From JAHDHW01 sp964551455 (GTDB lineage Bacteria > Bacteroidota > Bacteroidia > Chitinophagales > Saprospiraceae), in contig CAZKDA010000110.1 of assembly GCA_964551455.1 (NCBI GenBank), positions 1 through 15,598 on the forward strand: a stretch of 15,598 nucleotides of DNA. Direction: 5' to 3'. Each line of letters opens with the position of its first letter. Within the stretch, counting starts at the first letter, position 1. This document shows positions 1 to 7,220 of the stretch, one piece after another. A program made the position numbers and the translations under genes. The notes beneath the pieces were generated by a model. The model ran no database searches. It saw only the letters and a program-made list of their open reading frames with translations, and was not told the origin of the DNA.

Positions 1-1
1 C

Positions 2-43
2 GATTATGCCGGTGTCAGCGTAATGAATGAAACCAAAGAGTAA
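2..43 (+). CDS. possible 3' end of an upstream gene (partial)
   Basis: An open frame enters from the left edge and gives 13 residues ending in VMNETKE before a TAA at 41-43. Its composition looks like an ordinary protein C-terminus, and the next gene starts 93 bases later on the same strand. Only 14 codons are visible, so family and function cannot be assigned and the frame could be fortuitous. Confidence 0.3.
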   Translation, partial: DYAGVSVMNETKE

Positions 44-71
44 CTATTCAGCAAATCAAAAAATGGCTGAC

Positions 72-95
72 CCCGCTTTTTCTCAAAAAAACGGG
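72..95 (+). terminator. weak hairpin between the left-edge frame and the beta-barrel gene
   Basis: CCCG (72-75) pairs with CGGG (92-95). After one C/A mismatch, TTTTT (77-81) pairs with AAAAA (86-90). The stem is mostly A-T and has no T-run after it on the plus strand, so terminator function is doubtful. Confidence 0.25.
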
Positions 96-136
96 ATAAA
101 CGGTTTCAACTTTTAAAGCTAAAAACTTCACTTCCA

Positions 137-805
137 ATGAGCAAAGCGAAAAGCATATTCCTGTTCCTGTTGTTTTTGCTATTTTCGGGTAGTTTGTTTT
201 CACAGGAAAGGTGGGCCAGTTACCTGATAGAGTATTCGTCGAACTTTTCTAAAATGGATGTTGAATTTCTTGAGGGCAATACGAGCGGGAAGCTCAGCCA
301 TAATATTTTTGTAAAAGCCGACATACCGCTTTCCGAAAAATTCAGCATTGTTCCGGGCGTTGGATTTTTAAATACAGGGTATATTTATTCCAGAGATGCC
401 GATACGCTTGTAAATTACCCTGGTTCCATAGATATTGTCAGTACAAAGCATATAATAAACTCCAATTTTATCGCAGTGAATTTAGGGACCAGGATTCTTA
501 TAAAACGTTTGTTCATTTCACCTGAGATTGGTTTGGCGTTTTATTCGGGTGGTTTGACCAAAACTATTACCACCAAAGAAAACGGTGAAAGGGAAGTAAC
601 GAAAAGAAGAGAGACCGGCATCGGCTTATTCAATTTTAAAAATACCATCCTTCCGCTGTCATTGTCTTTTGGTTACGAATTCAATTTGTTCAACTCGATC
701 GGATTGGTAGGTTTCAAAGGATTTTATGCGCTGCCAACTTCTGCACTTTTCAGCAATACCGATACATTTGGGATCGGTTTATTGCTTGGGTTGAGGTTTG
801 ATTAG
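137..805 (+). CDS. outer-membrane beta-barrel protein (PorT-like)
   Basis: This is a 222-residue protein with a clear Sec signal peptide: a basic start (MSKAKS), a hydrophobic Phe/Leu core at about 7-17, and a likely cleavage near SLFS-Q at about 22-23. The mature part alternates polar and hydrophobic residues with frequent glycine and aromatics, as in short transmembrane beta strands. It ends in a strand-like segment (GLLLGLRFD) ending Phe-Asp. This matches the small 8-stranded outer-membrane barrels of Bacteroidota (PorT-like / OMP_b-brl). The start is the only ATG placing the signal peptide at the N-terminus. Substrate or partner is unknown. It stands alone, with 113 bases before the next gene. 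Lipocalin-like or other OmpA-type barrels without the periplasmic domain are alternatives. Confidence 0.75.
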   Translation: MSKAKSIFLFLLFLLFSGSLFSQERWASYLIEYSSNFSKMDVEFLEGNTSGKLSHNIFVKADIPLSEKFSIVPGVGFLNTGYIYSRDADTLVNYPGSIDIVSTKHIINSNFIAVNLGTRILIKRLFISPEIGLAFYSGGLTKTITTKENGEREVTKRRETGIGLFNFKNTILPLSLSFGYEFNLFNSIGLVGFKGFYALPTSALFSNTDTFGIGLLLGLRFD

Positions 806-918
806 GAAATGTTCAAGAATAAATATACGTTGGAAAACCTCCTGCTTTGCACCTGGAAAGAATAGGCAAAAGAACGAAGTATTTATAAAAAGCGTTTAAA
901 TTGAGTAAAAAATAGATT

Positions 919-1179
919 ATGAATGTTCAAACAATAAATATCGACCTTCCTTCAGATATCCTGTTGACGCTAAACGAATCGGAAACTGAATTAAAGAAAA
1001 GGATAAAATTATCTTTAGCGCTTCAATTGTATATTCAGCATAAAGTCACAATCGGTAAAGCAGCTCAAATAGCTGAATTATCACGATTGCAATTCGAGAC
1101 CATGCTATCTGAAAATAAAATACCAATTTCGACTTTAGGATTGGATGACGTATTAAAAGATATTGAAAAGTTGAAATAA
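919..1179 (+). CDS. UPF0175 family small protein (antitoxin-like DNA-binding)
   Basis: This 86-residue protein starts with a short beta-strand-like segment (TINIDLPSDILLTL). A helical region follows, with a helix-turn-helix-like core at about 47-63 (TIGKAAQIAELSRLQFE) and the segment MLSENKIPIS. This order is characteristic of UPF0175 (COG2886), small proteins often encoded upstream of a PIN-like DUF3368 partner and regarded as putative antitoxins. No partner is recognisable: the bases after the stop give only frames of about 9-18 codons. The gene is AT-rich compared with the ATP-grasp cluster further right. It may be an orphan or the survivor of a decayed pair. Regulation by DNA binding is inferred from the family. 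Confidence 0.7.
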   Translation: MNVQTINIDLPSDILLTLNESETELKKRIKLSLALQLYIQHKVTIGKAAQIAELSRLQFETMLSENKIPISTLGLDDVLKDIEKLK

Positions 1180-1508
1180 CCATGAAAAATGGAATTCATT
1201 GTAACACATAGTTTTCAAAAGCTTTTTAACCCCGATGTTCATTGACTGAACTCCGGTAATTGTTTTTCACGCAAAGGCGCCGAGAACGCAAAGCTCTGAA
1301 TTAATATCCTTTGCGTCTTTTGCGCCTTTGCGTGAAAAATTTTGTAAATCGCTGGGTTTCAATTTTTTGAGAAAAATTACCGATTTGTTAATTAATTACA
1401 GCTTTTACACGATAAGCTTTGGATCAATGGAATTCATCCACTCCCTCCACCGGAAAACTTGCAGAATGTTATATTGTTATATGGTAAATCCTTATCTTCA
1501 ACATATCC
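1180..1508. other. 329-base gap between the UPF0175 and rhomboid genes
   Basis: No convincing gene is present. The main structure is the inverted repeat at 1263-1339, described separately. The rest is AT-rich. A frame running from 1328 to 1612 starts inside the inverted repeat and overlaps the rhomboid gene in another frame, so it is not accepted as a gene. The rhomboid promoter must lie in the last ~170 bases. The best -7-like match is TATCTTCA at about 1493-1500, which is poor and very close to the start codon. Confidence 0.6.
1263..1339. repeat. long imperfect palindrome (18-bp perfect outer arms)
   Basis: The left arm TTTTTCACGCAAAGGCGC (1263-1280) is the exact reverse complement of 1322-1339. 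Inside it, ACGCAAAG (1286-1293) pairs with CTTTGCGT (1309-1316), leaving a loop of about 15 bases. The whole element could form a hairpin with arms of about 31 bases. It contains GCAAAGGCGC-type words of a kind I associate with dispersed intergenic repeats in Bacteroidota. It could act as a terminator for the UPF0175 gene or be a small non-autonomous repeat; copies elsewhere in the genome cannot be seen from here. Confidence 0.75.
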
Positions 1509-2213
1509 ATGAAAGAGCAGACCAACCAATTGATAGAAAGCATGAAATTGCCGCTGGCATTCCTGGCGGGAATTTGGCTGATCCATATTTTTCAATTCAT
1601 TTTTTCCATTGATTTCGGCTACCTGGGCGTTTTCCCGCGAACATGGTCGGGGCTGACGGGCATCTTTTCCGCTCCGCTGGTTCACGGCGATTTTTCACAC
1701 CTGACCAACAACAGCATCCCGTTTTTCGTGCTGGGCACCATGACCCTCTTTTTTTACCGCAAAGTAGCGATCAACAGTTTTTTCCTGATCTACATTCTGA
1801 CAGGAGCTGCGGTATGGCTTATAGCCCGCCAGCGGTACCATATCGGGCTGAGCGGCGTGGTGTTCGGGCTGGTAACTTTTGTGATGAGCAACAGCTTTTT
1901 CCGACGCAATGTCAGATCAATCGTGCTGGCGCTCATTGTGTTCCTCTTGTACAGCGGGATGCTGGCGGGGATATTCCCCATGGAAGAAGGCATTTCATGG
2001 GAAAGCCACCTCTGCGGCGCGCTGGCAGGGATCTTCACGGCATATTATTACAAAGAAGAACTGGAACCCGATGAGGAGGAACTGCTCCCGGAGGAAGATA
2101 CCGATCCGGCATCCTATTTTTTACCACGAGATATTTTTGATAAAACAAAAGAAGAACGCCGCCGCGAAAAAGAACAAAACAACGACGGCTGGAATTCGGA
2201 TGCGACGTATTGA
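1509..2213 (+). CDS. rhomboid family intramembrane serine protease
   Basis: This 234-residue polytopic membrane protein carries the rhomboid hallmarks. HxxxN (H64, N68) follows the first loop, the catalytic serine motif GLSG has S115, and the catalytic histidine H167 lies in the sequence SHLCGALAG. Hydrophobic segments are near 14-35, 68-83, 88-105, 113-128, 136-155 and 164-180, giving the usual six-helix core. Rhomboids cleave transmembrane segments of other membrane proteins within the bilayer. Residues 182-234 form a highly charged tail with acidic and then basic stretches, probably cytoplasmic. The substrate is unknown. The gene is transcribed alone and converges on the subtilase gene 84 bases downstream, across a hairpin. 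The ATG at 1509 gives a short N-terminal region and a normal family length. Confidence 0.93.
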   Translation: MKEQTNQLIESMKLPLAFLAGIWLIHIFQFIFSIDFGYLGVFPRTWSGLTGIFSAPLVHGDFSHLTNNSIPFFVLGTMTLFFYRKVAINSFFLIYILTGAAVWLIARQRYHIGLSGVVFGLVTFVMSNSFFRRNVRSIVLALIVFLLYSGMLAGIFPMEEGISWESHLCGALAGIFTAYYYKEELEPDEEELLPEEDTDPASYFLPRDIFDKTKEERRREKEQNNDGWNSDATY

Positions 2214-2218
2214 AAGGC

Positions 2219-2279
2219 TAAGGGCTATAGGTTATGAGCTATGAGTAATGAAATAAACATCCATAACTTATAGCCCTTA
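2219..2279. terminator. hairpin between convergent rhomboid and subtilase genes
   Basis: TAAGGGCTATAGGTTATG (2219-2236) pairs with CATAACTTATAGCCCTTA (2262-2279). Seventeen of 18 positions are Watson-Crick pairs and one is a G-T wobble; the loop is 25 bases. It lies exactly between two converging stop codons, so a shared terminator or transcript-end structure is likely. There is no strong T-run on either side, so intrinsic termination is not certain. The arms may also be part of a dispersed repeat. Confidence 0.55.
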
Positions 2280-2296
2280 ACTCATAACGCTTTCCG

Positions 2297-4165
2297 TCAT
2301 TCCAAATCCTTCAAATTCCTTACAAAACCATTGATTCCTTGTGCGATCATGGTGGTGTTCAGCGTCCTGGCATCGGCAATTTTATCGAAGGCGCCGACAA
2401 CCACTTTGTAAACGGTCTTGCCATCCAGTTCATTGATGTTGACAATAACCGGAACCTTGAACATTCGCTCCAGCTTTTCCACCTGGATCAACACATTCCC
2501 GTATTCGGCGAATGCACCGATCTGCACGCCATAGCCCTTGGGTTCCTGCCTTTTTACACTGAAATGAAACAAACCGCGACCGGTGCCGACCGTAGCGGCA
2601 ACTTCGGGTTTTGCAGCTGCCGCGCCATCGCGGAGCCTGATCGCCTCTGCCACTGCTTTGTCGGCATTGACACGGCCATAGCCATATTTCAGGGAGTGTC
2701 CGTTTACGTATTCCGAAGGTGAGCCAATCTTATCTGCGGTTTTGATCAGGATCTCTTTGACCTGCTTTGCAGTGAGATCTGGGTTTGCGGAAAGCATCAG
2801 GGCACAGACCCCGGCTACCAGCGGGCAGGCTGCCGATGTTCCTCCGAAATGTTTGTATCGGTTGCCTCTTGACTTTCCGTCGCGCCAAAACCGGAATTCT
2901 CCGGTTTCTGAAGGCACACCTTCATCCCACCATGCCCTTGCTGCAATGACCGGCCAATCACCATTGGAAGGGGCACAAACCGTCACTTCCCTTCCGCGAT
3001 TGGAATAGGTAGCGTGTTCGTCGCGGCTGGTGCTGGCAGCTACCGCTATGACATCCGGATGAGCCGAATAGAAACTAACGAAGTCGAGGTCATCGTTCCC
3101 GACTGCATAGATGATCACGCATCCCTTTCCTTTGCGGCCCTGGCGGGCAGCTTTGGCAATCGCCTGTTCTTTCATGGGGTTTAGATTGAATGCGGGATCG
3201 GTAGTGCCCCAGCTACAACTGATCACATCGGCTCCGTTGTCGATACAATAATCAAACATTTGTTCGGTTGCCCGGAGGCTGAACGATGTGCCGCTCACCG
3301 CCATAAATTTGGCCTGCGGAGCTACGCCGACCATGCCTAAACCATTGGAAGCCGCCAGGGCCAGGCTGGCACAGGGCGTTCCATGCGTGAATCGCGGGTC
3401 TCCTTGTGTCAAAACCGATGACTGACTCCAAAGGTCGAATGGTTTGAAAACTTTATCTTTCAGGTCGGGATGCGTCAGGTCAAATCCGTTGTCAATGACG
3501 GCGACTACGATTTTATTTGAGCCAGTGTTGCCGATCCTTGACCAGGCATCCACAACTTTTGAATCGGCTCCCTTTTTCAATGGCCAATTGACATCCGGCA
3601 CTTTCCCCAGATTCTGAAGATGCCACTGATGTTCCAGCAGTGAGTCGGCAGGTTTGGAAAATTCGTATTCATCTACAAAAGTGTCGATATCGGGTTCTGC
3701 CAGCTTTACTAAGGAGGTTTGTTGCATCTGTGCAGCCACTTTGAGCGGGTTTGGCGACTTTTTGGTAACACGTGCCACCAGTTTGTTTCCATCGCGGCGC
3801 TCTACCACTTCGAGATGAAATTCGTCGAGCGCGAGCTGTTGTTCTCCTTCGCTCACACCTTCGTTGAAAATGATATAAATTTCCCCGGTGGGCACCAGCG
3901 GGCGGTTGCTCCCTTCGGCATAATAAACATGGGTGCCAACTTCGACTTCACGCTTGGCGCGAACTTCGTCCAGCTTGTCATCGACCGTCTTTCCTTCTTT
4001 TTCAAGATCTACGATTTGAAAACCTCCGAGATTCTGGTACAACTCTTCTTTTACGAACTGGGTCTTAGAAAGGTCTTTGATCTTTTTGGTTTTCAGGCCA
4101 ACGAGGTTTTTGCTTTTGTGAAGCACCAGTTCTCCTTTTCCGCTAGTTACCTTGAGCTTGCTCAT
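2297..4165 (-). CDS. subtilisin-like serine protease (S8) with C-terminal SPOR domain
   Basis: This is a 622-residue protein. Residues 90-165 resemble a subtilase prodomain-like segment (GEIYIIFNEG...). The S8 catalytic domain spans about 205-510: Asp225 in VAVIDNG, His261 in HGTPCAS, oxyanion Asn357 in AVGND and Ser444 in GGTSAACP, so the active site is complete. Residues about 543-620 form a SPOR domain (GYGVQIGAFAEYGNV, then YKVVVGAFDKIADA). SPOR domains bind glycan strands of peptidoglycan lacking stem peptides and usually mark periplasmic proteins. No signal peptide or membrane segment is visible at the N-terminus, which begins MSKLKVTSGKGELVLHKSKN, and no earlier in-frame start would add one. 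Either it is cytoplasmic with SPOR used as a generic binding module, or it leaves the cell by an unrecognised route. The gene appears monocistronic and faces the rhomboid gene. Confidence 0.9.
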   Translation of the reverse strand: MSKLKVTSGKGELVLHKSKNLVGLKTKKIKDLSKTQFVKEELYQNLGGFQIVDLEKEGKTVDDKLDEVRAKREVEVGTHVYYAEGSNRPLVPTGEIYIIFNEGVSEGEQQLALDEFHLEVVERRDGNKLVARVTKKSPNPLKVAAQMQQTSLVKLAEPDIDTFVDEYEFSKPADSLLEHQWHLQNLGKVPDVNWPLKKGADSKVVDAWSRIGNTGSNKIVVAVIDNGFDLTHPDLKDKVFKPFDLWSQSSVLTQGDPRFTHGTPCASLALAASNGLGMVGVAPQAKFMAVSGTSFSLRATEQMFDYCIDNGADVISCSWGTTDPAFNLNPMKEQAIAKAARQGRKGKGCVIIYAVGNDDLDFVSFYSAHPDVIAVAASTSRDEHATYSNRGREVTVCAPSNGDWPVIAARAWWDEGVPSETGEFRFWRDGKSRGNRYKHFGGTSAACPLVAGVCALMLSANPDLTAKQVKEILIKTADKIGSPSEYVNGHSLKYGYGRVNADKAVAEAIRLRDGAAAAKPEVAATVGTGRGLFHFSVKRQEPKGYGVQIGAFAEYGNVLIQVEKLERMFKVPVIVNINELDGKTVYKVVVGAFDKIADARTLNTTMIAQGINGFVRNLKDLE

Positions 4166-4366
4166 TCTTTGATTTTTTGTAAAGCTATAAAACTGTAATT
4201 AACCGGTTATAAGATTATTTTAGTAACGAATGATTTTTTAAAAATGAAGGCCGGTTATAACCTTTGCAATATAGAAAAAAATCAACATATTGAAACGCAC
4301 AGGATAACAGCAGTGAATGAACTGATCCAGGTATCCTTGTGATTTTGTAATAAAAAAAGTACTGAA

Positions 4367-4648
4367 ATGAAAAATGAAATTTTTGGCCGTCAGATCATCG
4401 TTAGCGGAAAGGTACAGGACGTTTGGTTTCGGGACAACACCCGTAAAAAAGCTGAGCAACTGAACATCAAAGGGTATGTAAAAAACCAGCCCGACGGTAC
4501 CGTATATATCGAAGCCGAAGGAAGCAGAATATCGCTGGATGAGTTTATTGCCTGGTGCCAGGAAGGCCCTCCTTTAGCGAAAGTCCGATCCATTGATGTG
4601 AACGAGAAGCCGCTTGCCTATTTTGATGATTTCAGGATCGTTCGTTAG
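4367..4648 (+). CDS. acyP: acylphosphatase
   Basis: This is a 93-residue protein of normal family length. It hydrolyses the carboxyl-phosphate bond of acyl phosphates in the cytoplasm. The signature is present in order: GKVQDVWFR at 14-22, whose Arg22 is the phosphate-binding arginine, and GYVKNQPDGTV at 36-46, whose Asn40 is the catalytic asparagine. An E-A-E-G strand and a C-terminal FRIVR follow. The one oddity is Asp18, where the family consensus GxVQGVxFR has glycine in the phosphate-binding loop. The stop codon (4646-4648) overlaps the stop of the convergent histidine kinase gene (4645-4647), leaving no room for a terminator between them. A Bacteroidota-type upstream region without a Shine-Dalgarno sequence precedes the ATG. 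Confidence 0.92.
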   Translation: MKNEIFGRQIIVSGKVQDVWFRDNTRKKAEQLNIKGYVKNQPDGTVYIEAEGSRISLDEFIAWCQEGPPLAKVRSIDVNEKPLAYFDDFRIVR

Positions 4649-5640
4649 TGCTGGGCAGGCGGAGAAGTTGGGAAAGTCATACTCAGGGAGTGCAAGCCAT
4701 TTTCAAAAGAATAGTCGATGCCGATGCGGTATGATTTGCATATACGATGGACAATGGAAAGCCCAAGCCCTAAAGATTCTTCGACAGCCGATTCGCGTTT
4801 GAAGCGATTGAAAAGCGCTGATCCGGGCTGAGAGAGCGGTTTTCCGGGATTTGAAATTCGCAGGGTTTTGCTTTGCTGGGAAATCTCAATGAACCCCTTT
4901 TCATAATTGTGGCGGATGGCGTTCTGTAGGAGGTTGGCAATGGCAATTTCCGCCAGGGTGGCGCTCATTTCAAAGCGGATCGGTTCGGGCTTTGATCTTT
5001 TGACCTGTATTTCGCGGAGTTCGATTACGTCATTAAAATTTTCCAACACCTCGGTTACCACCTCTTCAATGGCTACGTTTTCTTTATCGACAAACTGCTG
5101 GTGTTCGATCTTGGAAAGCAGGATTAGGGCAGTGTTGAGCTTTGAGAGGCGATTGGCGTTGGCGATGATCGCGGCCAGGGCTTCCAGATCCTTTTTTCCC
5201 AATTTGTCAGACTGTAGCAGCAGTTCAGAATTGCCCTTGATGATGGCGAGCGGCGTTTGCAACTCATGGGATGCATTTTCGGTGAACTGTTTCTGAGCCT
5301 GGTAATTGTCCCTGATCCGCCGGATCAGTTCGAACAAATATTCATTCAACTCATTAAAAACGGTAATGGGCGATTTTTCAAAAACAACATCCACCGGCTC
5401 ATCAAGGTCAAATTTTTCGAGGATCTGTAAAGTTTTATAAAGCTGGTTGCGAAGCCTGATATTGTAAACCCGGTTGATCCACCAAAAGCCTGCGCCTTGT
5501 AAGGCCGTACTGAAAAAGATCAATAAAAATACATTGATGAAAGAAAGCACAGCTTGACTTTGGAGGATTAAAAGCAATACTGTAAAAAGCAGTAGAACAA
5601 ATGTCGAAAAAAGCAGGTATGCAAATTTTCTGGGTATCAA
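4645..5640 (-). CDS. sensor histidine kinase with two membrane helices and almost no periplasmic sensor
   Basis: This 331-residue protein has two hydrophobic helices at about 7-28 and 32-55, separated by only a few residues. A linker (57-112) leads to a HisKA dimerisation domain with phospho-acceptor His125 in the H-box SHELQTPLA. An ATPase domain follows, with an N-box around 236-245 (NLLQNAIRHN) and a G2 box GLGLSIV at about 291-297. The G1 region reads RISNPGKPL rather than a classical DxGxG, a form common in Bacteroidota kinases. It autophosphorylates and passes phosphate to the regulator encoded just upstream: its ATG overlaps that gene's stop by 4 bases, so the two are translationally coupled. 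Lack of an extracytoplasmic domain suggests sensing within the membrane or through a partner. The signal is unknown. Confidence 0.92.
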   Translation of the reverse strand: MIPRKFAYLLFSTFVLLLFTVLLLILQSQAVLSFINVFLLIFFSTALQGAGFWWINRVYNIRLRNQLYKTLQILEKFDLDEPVDVVFEKSPITVFNELNEYLFELIRRIRDNYQAQKQFTENASHELQTPLAIIKGNSELLLQSDKLGKKDLEALAAIIANANRLSKLNTALILLSKIEHQQFVDKENVAIEEVVTEVLENFNDVIELREIQVKRSKPEPIRFEMSATLAEIAIANLLQNAIRHNYEKGFIEISQQSKTLRISNPGKPLSQPGSALFNRFKRESAVEESLGLGLSIVHRICKSYRIGIDYSFENGLHSLSMTFPTSPPAQH

Positions 5641-6314
5641 TTCACTTCAAATTTATAGCCTATCCCGTAAATGGTTTTCAGATAATTGCCACAGTCATTT
5701 TCAGCCAGTTTTTTGCGCAAATTCTTTACATGAGCGTAAATAAAATCAAACGAAACCGCTTCATCCATATAATCACCCCAGAGGTACTCGGCGATGGAAT
5801 CTTTTGTAACTATTCTGTTTTTGTTGCGAACCAGGAAGATGAGGATATCGTACTCCTTTTTGGTGAGACTTAAAGCGATGTTATTGATCTTCACAGTTCG
5901 TTCGTCAAAATTGATGCGCATATCTCCCATCACGATCTCCTTGCTGAGCTGGTTGGTTTTGCGGCGGACTACGGCTTTGATCCTTGCGTTCAACTCACTG
6001 AGGTTGAAGGGTTTTGCCAGGTAATCATCGGCACCTTCTTCCAGACCTTTGATCCGGTCTTCGAGCGAATTGCTGGCCGAAATGATGATGATGCCGGAAT
6101 CCGATTCATCCTCGCGAAGCATTCGAACGAGGCTCAGGCCATCGCCTTTGGGCAGCTTCAGATCGATCAAAACGCAATCGTAATCAAAGTTGTTGATCTT
6201 TTTAAAAGCTTCGGCAAAATCAGGCGCTACTTCGCAAACGTAGCCTTCCTTTTGCAAATATTTATAGATGATATTCCTCAGTTCGGTTTCGTCTTCGACG
6301 ATCAATAACTTCAT
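5637..6314 (-). CDS. OmpR/PhoB-family response regulator
   Basis: This 225-residue two-domain regulator has a receiver domain at 1-115: acidic pocket Glu7-Asp8, phospho-acceptor Asp51 in LIDLKLP, switch Ser79 and conserved Lys101 in LAKPF. The C-terminal winged-helix DNA-binding domain (about 127-223) includes LTKKEYDILIFLVRNKNRIV and the recognition-helix region SFDFIYAHVKNLRKKL. It is the first gene of a two-gene operon with the kinase. Phosphorylation presumably promotes dimerisation and binding to target promoters. Targets cannot be read from the window. The start ATG is preceded by AT-rich DNA with a near-match to the -7 element (ATACTTTG, about 10 bases upstream on the minus strand) that is too close to be convincing. 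Confidence 0.94.
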   Translation of the reverse strand: MKLLIVEDETELRNIIYKYLQKEGYVCEVAPDFAEAFKKINNFDYDCVLIDLKLPKGDGLSLVRMLREDESDSGIIIISASNSLEDRIKGLEEGADDYLAKPFNLSELNARIKAVVRRKTNQLSKEIVMGDMRINFDERTVKINNIALSLTKKEYDILIFLVRNKNRIVTKDSIAEYLWGDYMDEAVSFDFIYAHVKNLRKKLAENDCGNYLKTIYGIGYKFEVN

Positions 6315-6680
6315 ATAGCAAAGTATTTCAAATCGCGGTGAAAAAGGTGTTCCCGGAAAATAATAAATTGTTCCCCTACATCTAAATTATCGCGAAAGCC
6401 TGCCATTTTAAACTATTTCGCAATCTGCTTTTTTCAGGGATCACCATTACAAATCTAATAAAAAATGGAAATGATTATGCTGATGAAAGCCCAAACTTCG
6501 ATCATTTGGGTTATCATTCATAAGGCTCATTGGTGAAGCAATTGCAATGGTATTATTAAGGACGCAACTGTTGTAAGTTTGATGAAAATCACCACGCTGT
6601 CTGATGAATATCAATACACTGTTGGATTGTCGCTTTTAAATTTGAAACAAAAGCAATTTATTAATCAAAAACAATGAGCC
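6315..6680. other. 366-base divergent gap between the response regulator and a small membrane protein gene
   Basis: The gap must contain promoters for both divergent units. A hairpin lies at 6481-6516: core CCCAAA (6490-6495) with TTTGGG (6505-6510), flanked by TGAT/ATCA with a bulge. A 23-codon frame at 6465-6536 starts with several Met codons (MEMIMLMK) and includes a hydrophobic stretch. It is too short to support as a gene but coincides with the hairpin. The -7-like site at 6637-6644 is listed separately. Confidence 0.5.
6637..6644 (+). promoter_or_regulatory. candidate -7 element (TAAATTTG)
   Basis: This is an exact match to the Bacteroidota -7 consensus TAnnTTTG, 36 bases before the ATG of the small membrane protein. 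No TTTG is found at the expected -33 distance; the nearest TTG (6622-6624) is only 12 bases away. It is therefore a half-supported promoter. Confidence 0.4.
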
Positions 6681-6929
6681 ATGTTAAAATTCAAAATGTT
6701 CGATTTAAGTATAGGAGGCGCTACTGAACGATTTTATCTAATGATGGCCGGAACAGTTATCTTGGGGTTCCTTGGTCAATTCACGTTGGCAGCCTTTTGG
6801 GGTTTTACTTTAGCGATTAGCTTTATTCTTGGAGTAAGCATAAAAACTGAAAAGAGAATAGCAGTTGAAAAACCCGCGCAAAAAATTGTAAAAATGAAAG
6901 AAAGCGAAGAGTGGAGAAAAGCAGTATAA
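6681..6929 (+). CDS. small membrane protein of unknown function
   Basis: This 82-residue protein has a short N-terminal amphipathic stretch and a hydrophobic region at about 19-53 (FYLMMAGTVILGFLGQF, then LAAFWGFTLAISFILGV), enough for two closely spaced helices. A lysine-rich cytoplasmic tail follows (KTEKRIAVEKPAQKIVKMK). I do not recognise the family. It lies 34 bases upstream of the acidic-protein gene on the same strand, so the two are probably one operon. Small helical-hairpin proteins of this kind often appear next to stress genes, but that is context only. A later ATG pair (6741, 6744) could serve as an alternative start, though that would remove the N-terminal stretch. Confidence 0.65.
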   Translation: MLKFKMFDLSIGGATERFYLMMAGTVILGFLGQFTLAAFWGFTLAISFILGVSIKTEKRIAVEKPAQKIVKMKESEEWRKAV

Positions 6930-6963
6930 GAATATCATTTTTTCACCAAAGCAAATTGTAATT

Positions 6964-7218
6964 ATGAAAAAGGACAAAATAAAAATTTTGAAAAATATCG
7001 ATCCCGATAATCCTTCCAAAACCAAAGAACCCAATCCGAATGCAGAAAGCTGGAACGAAAAGGACTTTGAAGAAGATGTCAGCGGAAGCGATCTGGACGT
7101 TCCGGGAGATGAGTTGGATGATGAGAATGAAGCTGTTGGAAGTGAAGATGAAGAAAACAACTATTACAGCATCGGGGGAGACCGCCACCACAACCTGGAA
7201 GAGTTTGAAAAGGAATAA
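6964..7218 (+). CDS. conserved acidic protein of Bacteroidota, function unknown
   Basis: This 84-residue, strongly acidic protein has an N-terminal basic patch (MKKDKIKILK) and a proline/asparagine stretch. It then has an Asp/Glu-rich block containing DLDVPGDELDDE and the motif EENNYYSIGGD near residues 63-73, ending in an acidic tail. From memory, proteins with the layout GSDLDVPG-x-ELDD...NEDEENNYYS(L/I)GGD recur in Bacteroidota genomes without assigned function. No fold, signal peptide or membrane segment is evident and it is probably largely disordered. It is the second gene of a likely operon with the small membrane protein and converges on the DksA-like gene. Confidence 0.75.
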   Translation: MKKDKIKILKNIDPDNPSKTKEPNPNAESWNEKDFEEDVSGSDLDVPGDELDDENEAVGSEDEENNYYSIGGDRHHNLEEFEKE

Positions 7219-7220
7219 AA

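Noticed and set aside
808..861. A 17-residue frame after the beta-barrel gene
   Set aside because: No ribosome or family support; probably random.
1328..1612. A 94-codon plus-strand frame before the rhomboid gene
   Set aside because: It begins within the inverted repeat, overlaps the rhomboid gene in another frame and has no family-like pattern.
1643..2244. Plus- and minus-strand frames inside the rhomboid gene
   Set aside because: The rhomboid frame has the full active-site motif set; the others lack plausible composition.
3719..4198. A 159-codon plus-strand frame opposite the N-terminal part of the subtilase
   Set aside because: It is a shadow of the subtilase codons, rich in Phe/His/Leu, with no motif.
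6465..6536. A 23-residue hydrophobic peptide frame in the gap before the small membrane protein
   Set aside because: Too short to separate from chance, and it coincides with a hairpin that may explain the constraint.
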